Part shown: one piece after another, positions 13,543 to 22,896 of the stretch
Layout: every line of letters starts with the position of its first letter
Numbering within the stretch: the stretch's first letter is position 1
Assembly: GCF_001282685.1 (NCBI RefSeq)
Contig: NZ_LN875035.1
Span: 2,156,001-2,220,000 of the forward strand
Direction: 5' to 3'
DNA from: Niameybacter massiliensis
GTDB taxonomy: Bacteria; Bacillota; Clostridia; Lachnospirales; Cellulosilyticaceae
Length of the DNA: 64,000 nt
Notes under the pieces: model-generated
Seen by the model: the letters and a program-made list of their open reading frames with translations, nothing else
Told to the model about the DNA's origin: nothing
Database searches by the model: none
Position numbers and translations under genes: made by a program

Positions 13543-14711
13543 CTTTTCTTTCCTCCTAAAGTAAATTTTCTAAGTAAAGCTACTTGTTTCTTAAGTATAT
13601 CTATACAATAATCTAGGTCTTCTTTTGTAATATCCTTACTAAAGGAAAAACGAATGGCACTATCTAATGCTTGATCCTTAAGACCTAAAGCTGCTAGCGT
13701 ACCGCTTTTAGCTACTTTATTTGAAGCACATGCTGAACCTGATGATACATAGATTTGATGTTGCTCAAGTGCATGTAAAAGCACTTCTGCACGTACATCC
13801 TTAAAACCAATATTTAAGATATGTGGTGCACTTTTATCAATTGTATCTCCATTTAAATAAGTTTCTTCGATTTCACCTAGAATATGTTCTGCTAAATAAG
13901 TTTTTGCCTCTAAATAACTTGCAAGAAGGGTTTGTTGATTTTCCATTGCATAGCGTGCGGCCACATACATCCCATAAATAGCTGGAACATTTTCAGTTCC
14001 TGAACGTAAGTTCTTTTGTTGGCCACCTCCATGTAATTGATTGAGTACACGTACCTTCTTACTTTTATAGAAAAGGCCTACACCTCTAGGGCCATAAAAC
14101 TTATGACCACTTATAGAAAGTAAATCAATTTGAGCTTTGCGTACAGAAATTGGAACTTTGGTAAATGATTGTACAGCATCTACATGAAAGAATGTCTTTG
14201 GATTTTTTGTTTTAATGAGCTTTCCAATACGTTCAATATCTTGTATCGTACCAATCTCATTGTTCACATGCATAATGCTTACTAAAGTCGTGTCTTCATT
14301 AATCGCTTCTTCTAAAAACTTCTCATCAATGTAGCCTTTTTCATCTACTGGAATTACTAATACTTCAAATCCTTGTGTTTCTAAATGTTTAAAAACATCT
14401 CCAACAGAAGGATGTTCGATTGCTGTTGTTAGAATTCTTTTACCTACTTTATGATAAGCCCAAGCTGTTCCTAATATGGCTAAATTATTACTTTCTGTAC
14501 CACCAGACGTATAGTATATTTCATCTTCTGTACAACCTAATACATTTGCAAAATAAGTTGTACATTCTTTTATCTTATTTTCCGCTTCAATGCCCTTTTT
14601 ATGCAAAGAAGATGGATTTCCATAATAATCACGCATAACAGTAGACACAGCTTCTATGGTTAAGTCTAACGGCTTAGTTGTTGCTGCATTATCTAAGTAT
14701 ACTTCTTTCAT
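13539..14711 (-). CDS. Cysteine desulfurase (NifS/IscS family)
   Basis: This 390-residue PLP enzyme takes sulfur from cysteine as a persulfide. The PLP lysine is Lys204 in SGHKFYGPRG, the cofactor-binding His is in AIEHPSV (His100), and the active-site Cys328 sits in SSGSACAS. The gene overlaps thiI by 4 bases, the same pairing as nifZ-thiI in B. subtilis, so its main client is probably ThiI. A separate housekeeping desulfurase for iron-sulfur clusters would be expected elsewhere. No promoter was clearly recognised; 67 bases and a terminator separate it from the CheY-like gene. Confidence 0.93.
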   Translation of the reverse strand: MKEVYLDNAATTKPLDLTIEAVSTVMRDYYGNPSSLHKKGIEAENKIKECTTYFANVLGCTEDEIYYTSGGTESNNLAILGTAWAYHKVGKRILTTAIEHPSVGDVFKHLETQGFEVLVIPVDEKGYIDEKFLEEAINEDTTLVSIMHVNNEIGTIQDIERIGKLIKTKNPKTFFHVDAVQSFTKVPISVRKAQIDLLSISGHKFYGPRGVGLFYKSKKVRVLNQLHGGGQQKNLRSGTENVPAIYGMYVAARYAMENQQTLLASYLEAKTYLAEHILGEIEETYLNGDTIDKSAPHILNIGFKDVRAEVLLHALEQHQIYVSSGSACASNKVAKSGTLAALGLKDQALDSAIRFSFSKDITKEDLDYCIDILKKQVALLRKFTLGGKKR

Positions 14712-14750
14712 CCTTTTTCCCTCTTATTCCGTTAAAATCATTTTTATTCC

Positions 14751-14780
14751 ATAAAAAATGGGGGAAGTATTCCCCCATTT
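14751..14780 (-). terminator. Terminator of the heat-shock operon
   Basis: AAATGGGGGAA (14756-14766) pairs with TTCCCCCATTT (14770-14780). On the minus strand the stem is followed by TTT, and it overlaps the stop of the CheY-like gene. It closes the operon that begins at hrcA. Confidence 0.85.
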
Positions 14781-15147
14781 AAAGATTTTTTACATTTTCA
14801 ATCGCTTGAAGAACTCGTGCTTTTTCAAAAGGCTTCACAATAAAGTCTTTAGCACCTCTTTTAATGGCTTCAACTACTCTAGACTGTTGTCCCATGGCAG
14901 AGCACATAATAATCTTAGTATTTGGACTTACTTGTAATATAGCTTCAATTGCTTGAAGCCCATCCATCTCAGGCATCGTAATATCTAAAGTCATCATGTC
15001 TGGTTGAAGTTTTTTAGCTAATTCAATGGCCTCTAAACCATTTCCCGCTTCTCCCACAACCGTATAAGATGCCTCAACTAACATCTTTTTTAGTACTGTG
15101 CGCATAAATACAGCATCATCTACTACCAAAAACGTGAGTTCACTCAT
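14779..15147 (-). CDS. CheY-like single-domain response regulator
   Basis: This 122-residue receiver domain has no output domain. The acidic pocket is Asp10/Asp11, the phosphorylation site is Asp55 (TLDITMPEMDG), the switch residue is Ser83 and the conserved lysine is Lys105 (VKPF). All are intact. The sequence is CheY-like (FLVVDDAVFMR), but no chemotaxis genes are near. It overlaps the rsmE stop by one base (TAATG), so it is translated with the heat-shock operon. Its kinase and output are unknown. Confidence 0.85.
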   Translation of the reverse strand: MSELTFLVVDDAVFMRTVLKKMLVEASYTVVGEAGNGLEAIELAKKLQPDMMTLDITMPEMDGLQAIEAILQVSPNTKIIMCSAMGQQSRVVEAIKRGAKDFIVKPFEKARVLQAIENVKNL

Positions 15148-15890
15148 TATCCCATCTCTCCCATTTCGTACATTATATTGGTAAGTGTTACTAAACTTGC
15201 CGTTTCACTACGTAAAATACGATTACCTAAGCTAACTGAGTGAACATGATTGCGAATTGCTTCTTCAATTTCCTCTTCTGTAAATCCACCTTCTGGACCA
15301 ATATAAAGCCCAAAATTCGTAGATGATGTATTTTGTAAAACTTGTCTGATACCCTTTTCATGTTCCTTTTCATAAGGAATGATGGTAAATAATTCGTTGC
15401 TAGCAGCAAATGCAAGTGCTTCTTTAAAGTTCATAGGAGCAATGACTTCTGGTACAATTCCCCTACCACTTTGTTTAGCTGCTGATTCTGCTATCTTATT
15501 CCATCTTTCGATCTTAGAGGCCATTTTTTTAGGACTATCTAACTTTACGACACATCGTGTTGTACAAAGAGGTACAATCCTAGTCACTCCTATTTCAACA
15601 GCCTTTTGAATCACCCATTCCATCTTTTCCCCTTTAATAAGAGATTGAAAAAGGGTGACTTCAGTAGAAGGTTCACTAGATGAATCCACTACACTATTGA
15701 TACAAGCTATAATTTTACTACTTTCTATTGCACTTATTATACACTTATAGTCGTGACCTTGTCTATCATTTATTATAATTTCATCGCCCGTTTGTAATCT
15801 GAGCACATTTTTCATATGATTAACATTTTCGTCATCAATAATAATTTCTTTTTCGAATATATTTGCAGGTTTTACAAAGAACTTTGGCAT
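15147..15890 (-). CDS. rsmE: 16S rRNA m3U1498 methyltransferase RsmE
   Basis: RsmE methylates N3 of U1498 in 16S rRNA. The 247-residue protein has an N-terminal PUA-like domain (residues about 1-75) and a SPOUT methyltransferase domain with knot motifs IGPEGGFTEEE (about 196-206) and LGNRILRSETA (about 221-231), which bind SAM. It starts one base after the prmA stop, matching the prmA-rsmE (yqeT-yqeU) order of other Firmicutes. Confidence 0.95.
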   Translation of the reverse strand: MPKFFVKPANIFEKEIIIDDENVNHMKNVLRLQTGDEIIINDRQGHDYKCIISAIESSKIIACINSVVDSSSEPSTEVTLFQSLIKGEKMEWVIQKAVEIGVTRIVPLCTTRCVVKLDSPKKMASKIERWNKIAESAAKQSGRGIVPEVIAPMNFKEALAFAASNELFTIIPYEKEHEKGIRQVLQNTSSTNFGLYIGPEGGFTEEEIEEAIRNHVHSVSLGNRILRSETASLVTLTNIMYEMGEMG

Positions 15891-15891
15891 T

Positions 15892-16830
15892 TTACTTGCT
15901 CCTTTTACTTACAATCGCTAACCATTCTCTTTGTTGTTGGATTTCGACAATCTCAAAATGGTTCTTCTCAATTGCAGCAATAACATCTTCTTTTCTCATT
16001 TCAATGATTCCAGAAGCAATCCAAAGTCCATCATCTTCCATTACTTCATTTACTTCTTCTGCAAGCATAATAATTACATCTGCAATAATATTTGATACAA
16101 CAATATTACCTTTTTGCTTAACAACATCTATTAAATTACCTGCATGTACTTCCATTTTATCTTCTACGTGGTTATATTCCACGTTTTCTTTTGCAACTTT
16201 TACAGCTACTGGGTCGATGTCTACACCAATAACACGTTCTGCACCCATTTTTGCTGCAATGATGCCTAAAATCCCACTACCTGTTCCAATATCAACGATT
16301 GTTTGATTTGGTTGCATATATTTTTCCACAAGCTCTGCACACATAGCTGTTGTTTCATGTGTTCCTGTTCCAAATGCCATACCTGGATCCATTTCGATTA
16401 CTAAATCTTGTGCTTGTGCATCGTATGCTTCCCATTTTGGTTTAATAACAATATGATCACCCAGTTTAACTGGTTTATAGTATTTTTTCCATTCATTTGC
16501 CCATTTTTCTTCTGGGATATCTAATAACGTCATTTTACCTGTTCCGACATTTAAAAACTCACTAATATGTTTTAAATGTCCTTTAATCGCTTCTACTTTT
16601 TCTTCTATATTAATTTCAGTTGAAAAATAAGCTTTTACTACCACAGTGTCCATATCCTCACTGATAAGGCTGTCATCAATTAAATCAAAAAGTACTTGGC
16701 TACGATCTTGTGTTAATACATCTTGTGGATCACAAATCTCCACTCCACCTGACATTTCCTCTACTAAAAAATAACTGATGGCCTCTACTGCTTCTCTTGT
16801 TGTTTCAATAGCTATTTGAATATAATCCAC
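15892..16830 (-). CDS. prmA: Ribosomal protein L11 methyltransferase PrmA
   Basis: PrmA trimethylates ribosomal protein L11. The 312-residue protein has an N-terminal substrate-binding domain, the DPGMAFGTGTHETT block (148-161), and a SAM-binding motif VDIGTGSGILG (179-189). The post-motif VVSNIIADV serves as the N-P-P-Y-like acceptor loop region. It follows dnaJ by 26 bases in the heat-shock operon. Confidence 0.95.
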   Translation of the reverse strand: MDYIQIAIETTREAVEAISYFLVEEMSGGVEICDPQDVLTQDRSQVLFDLIDDSLISEDMDTVVVKAYFSTEINIEEKVEAIKGHLKHISEFLNVGTGKMTLLDIPEEKWANEWKKYYKPVKLGDHIVIKPKWEAYDAQAQDLVIEMDPGMAFGTGTHETTAMCAELVEKYMQPNQTIVDIGTGSGILGIIAAKMGAERVIGVDIDPVAVKVAKENVEYNHVEDKMEVHAGNLIDVVKQKGNIVVSNIIADVIIMLAEEVNEVMEDDGLWIASGIIEMRKEDVIAAIEKNHFEIVEIQQQREWLAIVSKRSK

Positions 16831-16856
16831 TGGGTAATCCTCCTACTTGTTCTTCT

Positions 16857-17996
16857 TTAGTTTTTACCAAAGAACTTCTCTAGTTTTTTCTTAAAATTCA
16901 TTTGTTCAGGCTGATGGTCAACAGTACCATCTGCAAATTCTTTCAATAACTCTTTTTGTTTAGTTGTAAGATTTTTAGGTACTTCTACATAGACTTCAAC
17001 ATATTGGTCACCACGTTGTTTCTTATTACGTAAGCTTGGAATACCTTTACCTTGTAATCTAAATGTTGTACCTGTTTGTGTACCTTCACTAATATTAAAC
17101 TTCACGTTTCCATCTAATGTTGGGATAGAAAGTTCTGCCCCTAATGCAGCTTGAGCAAAGCTGATTGGCATACGCATATAAACATCCATTCCACGACGTT
17201 CAAAAAGCTCATGTGATTTAATATATACAGTTAAAAGTAAGTCACCGTTTGGTGCACCCACATCTCCTGCTTCGCCTTTACCTTGAATACGTAAAGTTTG
17301 ACCATGGTCAATACCTGCTGGAATACTTACTGTAATATTTTTACTTACTCTTACTTTACCCTGTCCATGACAATTTGGGCAAGGGTCACTTACAACTTTT
17401 CCTTCTCCATGACAGGCATCACATGTTTGAACACTTTGCATCGCACCTAAAATCGTACGTTGTGTTACACGCACTTGACCTGTACCATTACATTTTGTAC
17501 ATGTTGTAGCACTTGTTCCTGGTTTAGCTTTTGTCCCATGACATGTTTCACAAGTTTCTGATGTTTGAATTTTAATTTCTTTTTCTACGCCAAAAGCAGC
17601 TTCTGCAAAATCAACTTGAATGGTTTGTTTGATATCGTTACCTGGTCTTGGACCACGAGGACGACGTCTACCGCCTCCACCAAACATATCACCAAATACA
17701 CTGCCAAAGATATCATCCATATCAAAGTCGAAACCGCCGCCAAAGCCACCTGCTCCACCAGCGCCACCTTGTTCAAATGCACTATGTCCAAATCTATCAT
17801 AGGCACTTCTTTTTTCTTGGTCACTTAATATTTCATAAGCTTCACTTGCTTCTTTAAATTTAGCCTCAGCTTCTTTATCTCCTTCATTTGTATCCGGATG
17901 ATATTGCTTTGCTAATTTTCTATAGGCTTTTTTAATTTCTGCGTCCGATGCACCTTTTTGTACACCAAGCACTTCATAATAATCTCTTTTTGCCAC
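16857..17996 (-). CDS. dnaJ: Chaperone protein DnaJ
   Basis: DnaJ delivers unfolded proteins to DnaK and stimulates its ATPase. The GTG at 17996 gives the universal start [11 protein letters not shown]; an ATG 12 bases upstream is possible. The J domain spans residues 1-70 with HPD in KQYHPDTN. A Gly/Phe-rich region follows (about 73-105), then four zinc repeats ([32 protein letters not shown], about 140-210) and the substrate-binding C-terminal domains. A hairpin-containing gap of about 126 bases separates it from dnaK. Confidence 0.96.
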   Translation of the reverse strand: MAKRDYYEVLGVQKGASDAEIKKAYRKLAKQYHPDTNEGDKEAEAKFKEASEAYEILSDQEKRSAYDRFGHSAFEQGGAGGAGGFGGGFDFDMDDIFGSVFGDMFGGGGRRRPRGPRPGNDIKQTIQVDFAEAAFGVEKEIKIQTSETCETCHGTKAKPGTSATTCTKCNGTGQVRVTQRTILGAMQSVQTCDACHGEGKVVSDPCPNCHGQGKVRVSKNITVSIPAGIDHGQTLRIQGKGEAGDVGAPNGDLLLTVYIKSHELFERRGMDVYMRMPISFAQAALGAELSIPTLDGNVKFNISEGTQTGTTFRLQGKGIPSLRNKKQRGDQYVEVYVEVPKNLTTKQKELLKEFADGTVDHQPEQMNFKKKLEKFFGKN

Positions 17997-18065
17997 GGTT
18001 ATCACCATCCCATCTCATTAACATATTCCATTATACTGACTGTTGTGCCTCTATACAAGCATAAC

Positions 18066-18104
18066 GTAGAAACAGTCAAAGAGAAATCTCTTTGACCGTT
18101 CTAC
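18066..18104 (-). other. Long imperfect hairpin between dnaK and dnaJ
   Basis: GTCAAAGAG (18075-18083) pairs with CTCTTTGAC (18088-18096), and outer arms GTAGAA/TTCTAC extend it to 18066-18104 with small bulges. No T-tract follows on the minus strand. It is therefore more likely a processing or stability element, or partial terminator, than a full stop. Confidence 0.55.
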
Positions 18105-18122
18105 TTGGTTGTTCACTTTTTA

Positions 18123-19964
18123 TTATTCTTCTTTGAAGTCTGCATCGATTACATCATCGTTTGCATTGTTTGTAGCACCTGCTCCATCCATTCCTGGTTC
18201 ACCTTGTGGTGCTGCTTGTGCGTACATTTTCTCAGAAATTGCGTAGAACGCTTGTGTTAAAGCTTCTTTAGCTTCTTTAAGTTCATTTACTTCAGCATCT
18301 GTGATTGTTTCGATATTTACACGGTTGTTGATTTCTTTTAATGCATTAAGTTTAGCCTCAACATCTGCTTTATCTGCTGCTTCTAATTTATCTTCCATGT
18401 CTTTCATCATTTTTTCTGTTTGGAATACCATGCTATCTGCTTCGTTTTTCACATCGATTGCTTCTTTACGTTTTTTATCTTCAGCTGCATATTGTTCAGC
18501 TTCAGCAACTGCTTTGTTGATTTCATCATCACTTAAGTTTGTACTTGCAGTGATTGTGATGTGTTGTTCTTTACCAGTACCAAGGTCTTTAGCAGAAACT
18601 TTAACAATACCATTAGCATCGATATCAAATCCAACTTCGATTTGTGGAATACCACGTGGAGCTGGCATAATACCATCTAATTTGAAGTTACCTAAAGTTT
18701 TGTTTTGGTTGGCCATTGGTCTTTCACCTTGAACAACATGGATATCAACTGCTGGTTGGTTATCTGCTGCTGTTGAGAATACTTGGCTTTTCTTTGTTGG
18801 GATTGTTGTATTTCTTGGAATAAGAACTGTCGCTACCCCACCTAATGTTTCAATACCTAATGAAAGTGGTGTTACGTCAAGAAGAAGGATATCGCCTACC
18901 CCTGCTTCACCTGAAAGTTTACCACCTTGAATACCTGCTCCAACTGCAACACATTCATCTGGGTTAATACCTTTGAATGGTTCTTTTCCTGTAATACGTT
19001 TAACAGCTTCTTGAACAGCTGGAATACGTGTTGAACCACCTACTAATAATACTTTATCAAGTTCAGATGCATTAAGACCTGCATCGTTAAGTGCTGTTCT
19101 TACTGGTCCCATTGTACGTTCTACAAGATCACTTGTAAGTTCATCAAATTTAGCACGTGTAAGTGTTACATCTAAGTTTTTACCTGCTGCACAGATGAAT
19201 GGAATTAAGATATTCGCTGTTGATTTTGAAGAAAGTTCTTTTTTAGCTGTTTCAGCTGCTTCTTTTAAACGTTGCATAGCCATTTTATCAGCTGATAAGT
19301 CTTCGCCTTCTTGTTTTTTGAATTCTTCTACTAAGTAGTTGATAATACGTTGGTCGAAGTCATCTCCACCTAAGTGGTTATCTCCACTTGTTGCTAATAC
19401 TTCGATAACACCGTCACCGATTTCGATGATAGATACGTCGAATGTACCACCACCAAGGTCATATACCATAATTTTTTGTTCTTGTTCATTTTCAAGACCA
19501 TATGCTAAAGCTGCTGCTGTTGGTTCATTGATGATACGTTTTACATCAAGACCTGCAATACGACCAGCATCTTTTGTTGCTTGTCTTTGGCTATCTGAGA
19601 AGTATGCAGGAACTGTAATAACAGCTTCTGTTACTGCTTCACCTAAATAGCTTTCTGCATCTGATTTAAGTTTTTGAAGTGTAATTGCTGAAATTTCTTG
19701 TGGTGAGTAATCTTTACCATCGATTGTTACTCTATGGTTAGTACCCATATGGCGTTTAATAGATGCTACTGTACGATCATGATTTGTAATTGCTTGACGT
19801 TTTGCTACGTCCCCTACAAGTCTTTCACCTGTTTTTGTGAAACCTACAACTGAAGGTGTTGTTCTATTTCCATCTGCATTTACAATAACAACTGGTTTTC
19901 CACCTTCCATTACTGCCACACAAGAGTTTGTTGTTCCTAAGTCAATACCAATAATTTTACCCAT
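18123..19964 (-). CDS. dnaK: Chaperone protein DnaK (Hsp70)
   Basis: The Hsp70 chaperone of 613 residues has the phosphate-binding loop [13 protein letters not shown] (residues 5-17), [11 protein letters not shown] (about 141-151) and [13 protein letters not shown] (about 168-180). The substrate-binding domain begins after [14 protein letters not shown], and the C-terminal lid ends [12 protein letters not shown], giving the EEVD-like acidic tail. AGGAGG precedes the ATG. It is third in the hrcA-grpE-dnaK-dnaJ operon. Confidence 0.97.
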   Translation of the reverse strand: MGKIIGIDLGTTNSCVAVMEGGKPVVIVNADGNRTTPSVVGFTKTGERLVGDVAKRQAITNHDRTVASIKRHMGTNHRVTIDGKDYSPQEISAITLQKLKSDAESYLGEAVTEAVITVPAYFSDSQRQATKDAGRIAGLDVKRIINEPTAAALAYGLENEQEQKIMVYDLGGGTFDVSIIEIGDGVIEVLATSGDNHLGGDDFDQRIINYLVEEFKKQEGEDLSADKMAMQRLKEAAETAKKELSSKSTANILIPFICAAGKNLDVTLTRAKFDELTSDLVERTMGPVRTALNDAGLNASELDKVLLVGGSTRIPAVQEAVKRITGKEPFKGINPDECVAVGAGIQGGKLSGEAGVGDILLLDVTPLSLGIETLGGVATVLIPRNTTIPTKKSQVFSTAADNQPAVDIHVVQGERPMANQNKTLGNFKLDGIMPAPRGIPQIEVGFDIDANGIVKVSAKDLGTGKEQHITITASTNLSDDEINKAVAEAEQYAAEDKKRKEAIDVKNEADSMVFQTEKMMKDMEDKLEAADKADVEAKLNALKEINNRVNIETITDAEVNELKEAKEALTQAFYAISEKMYAQAAPQGEPGMDGAGATNNANDDVIDADFKEE

Positions 19965-19993
19965 TTTACTTTCCTCCTAATTTCTATTTACGA

Positions 19994-20539
19994 TTAATTA
20001 GCTACTTTTACCATACTGTAGCGAATAACTTTTTCTTTATATAAATAACCTTTTTGAAGTTCTTCAGCAACGATATTTTCACCTAAACTATCATCTTCTA
20101 TGTGTAAAACTGCATTATGATAATCTGGATTAAATGTTTCACCTGCTGCTTCAATTGGTGTTACATGTAACTTTTCAAGTGAACTTATAAGTTGTTTATA
20201 AATCATAGATACGCCCTCATAGAAAGATTTATCTTCACTTTCTTGTTTAAGCGCACGTTCTAAATTATCAACTGTACCTAAAAGTTCTGTAAGTGTAGAG
20301 CTTACTGCTAAGTCATAAATATTTTGTTTTTCTTTTTCTGTACGTTTGCGGTAGTTATCAAACTCTGCCATTAGTCTTTGGAGTCTTTCTAAGTTTTCAT
20401 CCGCTTTTGGTTTTTCTTCTGTTTCTTCTACAACTTCCCCTTCACAAGTGCCAGTAGTTTCTTCAACTACATTTTCTTCGTTTGTTGTTTCTACTGTTTC
20501 ATCTTGCATAGTGGATGTTTGCATTTCTTTATCTTCCAT
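19994..20539 (-). CDS. grpE: Nucleotide exchange factor GrpE
   Basis: GrpE releases ADP from DnaK. The 181-residue protein has a long acidic, Thr/Glu-rich N-terminus (about 45 residues), a coiled coil (NLERLQRLMAEFDNYRKRTEKEK), and a beta-rich C-terminal domain with NPDYHNAV and EELQKGYLYKEKVIRYSMVKVA, the family signature. It lies 21 bases after hrcA. Confidence 0.96.
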   Translation of the reverse strand: MEDKEMQTSTMQDETVETTNEENVVEETTGTCEGEVVEETEEKPKADENLERLQRLMAEFDNYRKRTEKEKQNIYDLAVSSTLTELLGTVDNLERALKQESEDKSFYEGVSMIYKQLISSLEKLHVTPIEAAGETFNPDYHNAVLHIEDDSLGENIVAEELQKGYLYKEKVIRYSMVKVAN

Positions 20540-20560
20540 GAATCAGCATCCTTTCTCTCT

Positions 20561-21592
20561 CTACTCTTTTGCTTCAATGAGCATATTTTGAATATGGTAA
20601 GAAATATGATCAAGTAATGATACAACCTGCCCATAGTTCATACGCTTTGGACCAATAATACCTATTGTTCCTAAGTTATACTCACCTATATCATAGCTTG
20701 TTGTAATAACACTACATTCACTCATAGGTTCTAGGCCATTTTCCTCACCAATACTAATACTGACTTCTTTTGTTGGTTTAGCTTTTAACATCTTTACAAG
20801 ATATGGTTTTTGTTCAAGCACTTCTAGAAGTTTTTTAGCCTTTTCAATGTCATTAAACTCTTGGAAGCTTAAAATATTCGTCATACCTCTTGTAAAAATG
20901 TTTGGTACATCTTCCATTTCTAATGTATCAATAATGGCATTCATTAAATCAACTGAGATATCTTTATAGCCAAACATACGCTCTTCTAGGATGCGTAGTT
21001 TATCAACACTTAGTTCATCTAGTGAAGTACCAATTAAGCTCTCATTAATAATATTTGTTAAGATACCGCAAAGTGAATAATCTATTAACTTCTTAGTACG
21101 AATAACATAATGTCTAACAATGTTTGTGTCGGTTACAACAACGAGTGCAACACTTCTGTCATCTACGGGTACCAACTGCAGATGTTTAATCTTTGTTTGG
21201 TTAATCGTTGGTGGGGAAGCAATAGTTGCATAGTGTGTAACTGCCGAAATAAGCTTCGCAGTTTCCTCTAATAATTTGTCTATCTTGTCAAACTTATTAT
21301 TGATCACCTCTGCAATAAATTGTTGTACATCAGGTGCAATATCAGGACACTGCATTAAATTATCTACATAAAGTCTGTAGCCCTTGTCTGAAGGTATACG
21401 CCCAGCGGAAGTATGTGGTTGCATGATTAAGCCTAAATCTTCAAGATCGGCCATATCATTACGAATCGTTGCAGAACTTACACCTAAGTCATATTTCTTA
21501 GATATGGTTCTAGAACCTACTGGATCCCCTGTTTGTATATAATCATGAACAATGGCTTCAAGAATCTTTCGCTTTCTTTCATTTATATCCAT
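20561..21592 (-). CDS. hrcA: Heat-shock repressor HrcA
   Basis: HrcA binds CIRCE and represses the dnaK operon; its folding depends on GroEL. The ATG at 21592 follows AAGGAAGTGAT and gives 343 residues, the usual length; an upstream ATG would run into CIRCE. The N-terminal winged helix (MDINERKRKILEAIVHDYIQTGDPVGSRT ... SSATIRNDMADLEDLGL) and C-terminal domain (GTIGIIGPKRMNYGQVVSLLDHI) are typical. Confidence 0.96.
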   Translation of the reverse strand: MDINERKRKILEAIVHDYIQTGDPVGSRTISKKYDLGVSSATIRNDMADLEDLGLIMQPHTSAGRIPSDKGYRLYVDNLMQCPDIAPDVQQFIAEVINNKFDKIDKLLEETAKLISAVTHYATIASPPTINQTKIKHLQLVPVDDRSVALVVVTDTNIVRHYVIRTKKLIDYSLCGILTNIINESLIGTSLDELSVDKLRILEERMFGYKDISVDLMNAIIDTLEMEDVPNIFTRGMTNILSFQEFNDIEKAKKLLEVLEQKPYLVKMLKAKPTKEVSISIGEENGLEPMSECSVITTSYDIGEYNLGTIGIIGPKRMNYGQVVSLLDHISYHIQNMLIEAKE

Positions 21593-21614
21593 GATATCAC
21601 TTCCTTTTGCATTG

Positions 21615-21641
21615 TTAGCACTCACTAAACTTGAGTGCTAA
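21615..21641. promoter_or_regulatory. CIRCE operator
   Basis: The sequence TTAGCACTC-N9-GAGTGCTAA is a perfect CIRCE element, the binding site of HrcA. It lies between the promoter (21652-21680) and the hrcA start, covering the start of transcription. Confidence 0.98.
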
Positions 21642-21651
21642 CTATAGATTT

Positions 21652-21680
21652 AAGATATCACTCTTTAGGTGATATGTCAA
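21652..21680 (-). promoter_or_regulatory. Promoter of the hrcA-dnaK operon
   Basis: TTGACA (21680-21675) and TATCTT (21657-21652) on the minus strand are 17 bp apart. The spacer contains an inverted repeat, ATATCAC/GTGATAT. Transcription would begin just before CIRCE. Confidence 0.75.
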
Positions 21681-21738
21681 TAAGATTCTTTAAACATATT
21701 TTGAACAATTTGATAACGTTTTTTGTATATAATATGCA

Positions 21739-22887
21739 CTACTCTACTTCTTCATCTAATAGGAATGAGGCGAAGATTTGATTGGATATATCTTTACCTT
21801 GTTCTGTTAAATAAAGTCTATCGTTATTATGAACCAATAGTGCTTTCTTCATCCATTCATCCAGCTGTTTCCCATAGATATCAAAAATTGAATACTTAAA
21901 GCGTTGCTGGAATTCTTGTGTACTTATTCCTACACATAGTCTTAATCCTAAAAACATAAATTCTTCCATAGCCATTTTTTTTGTAATCTTTTCTCTTGCA
22001 ACAATAATTTTATTTGTGTCACCTTGTGCAGCTAGATAATCTTTAAAGTCTGTTGTATTACTAAATCTCTCGTGCATCATATAACTATGGGCACCTAGTC
22101 CAATACCTAAATAGGGTTCACAATTCCAATAAACTTTATTATGCTCACATTCATAACCAGCTTTTGACCAGTTTGAAAGTTCGTATTGATGATACCCCTT
22201 CTCTTTTAAATAACCTTTTACATATTCATAGAAGCTTCTGTCTAATTCTTCTTCTACTTCTTTTAAAGTACCTTGTTCATAACGATCACCAAATACAGTT
22301 CCGTCTTCTATGATAAGTGAATAGGCTGATAAATGTGGTAATCCAAGATTAACCACTTTTTGTAGGGTTTCTTTCCAATTTTCTAATGTTTGATCTGGTA
22401 AGCTAAACATAATATCTGTATTCAGATTAGTAATCCCTACCTTTTTCAACCTTTCAATACTTTGCTCCCACTCTTCATAAGTATGAATACGCCCTATACT
22501 CTTTAATAAGTTATTTTGTGCAGCTTGTAGTCCTAAGCTTACACGATTCACACCATGCTTTTTAAATACATGAGCATGCTCTTCTAATATAGTTCCTGGA
22601 TTAGCCTCTATTGTCCACTCAACATCTTCTTCTAATATAAAATGCTTACGTAGGGCTTCACACAATTTGTCTAATAAAAAAGGTGAAAGTACCGTTGGGG
22701 TACCTCCACCTATAAATAGACTTTTTATTGTGTGTACACCCGCAAAATCTTTACCGTAATTTGCAATCTCTGCTATCAACGCTGTAATATACTCTTCTTC
22801 TTTCTCACGTTTTGGGAAAGATAAAAAGTCACAGTAATAGCATTTAGAATGGCAAAAAGGTATGTGTACATACAATCCTATTTTCAT
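21739..22887 (-). CDS. hemW: Radical SAM heme chaperone HemW
   Basis: The 382-residue protein has the CxxxCxxC cluster motif of radical SAM enzymes (Cys12, Cys16, Cys19 in FCHSKCYYCDF), followed by GGGTPT and the HemN C-terminal domain. HemW proteins were long annotated as oxygen-independent coproporphyrinogen oxidases. The CxxxCxxCxxF form without the extra N-terminal part is typical of HemW, which binds heme and delivers it to target proteins. It follows lepA by 9 bases, an order found across Firmicutes. Confidence 0.92.
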   Translation of the reverse strand: MKIGLYVHIPFCHSKCYYCDFLSFPKREKEEEYITALIAEIANYGKDFAGVHTIKSLFIGGGTPTVLSPFLLDKLCEALRKHFILEEDVEWTIEANPGTILEEHAHVFKKHGVNRVSLGLQAAQNNLLKSIGRIHTYEEWEQSIERLKKVGITNLNTDIMFSLPDQTLENWKETLQKVVNLGLPHLSAYSLIIEDGTVFGDRYEQGTLKEVEEELDRSFYEYVKGYLKEKGYHQYELSNWSKAGYECEHNKVYWNCEPYLGIGLGAHSYMMHERFSNTTDFKDYLAAQGDTNKIIVAREKITKKMAMEEFMFLGLRLCVGISTQEFQQRFKYSIFDIYGKQLDEWMKKALLVHNNDRLYLTEQGKDISNQIFASFLLDEEVE

Positions 22888-22896
22888 AGTCGTCCT

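Noticed and set aside
17565-17857. Several overlapping frames within dnaJ
   Set aside because: They are other-frame readings of the Gly/Phe-rich region of DnaJ, with odd composition.
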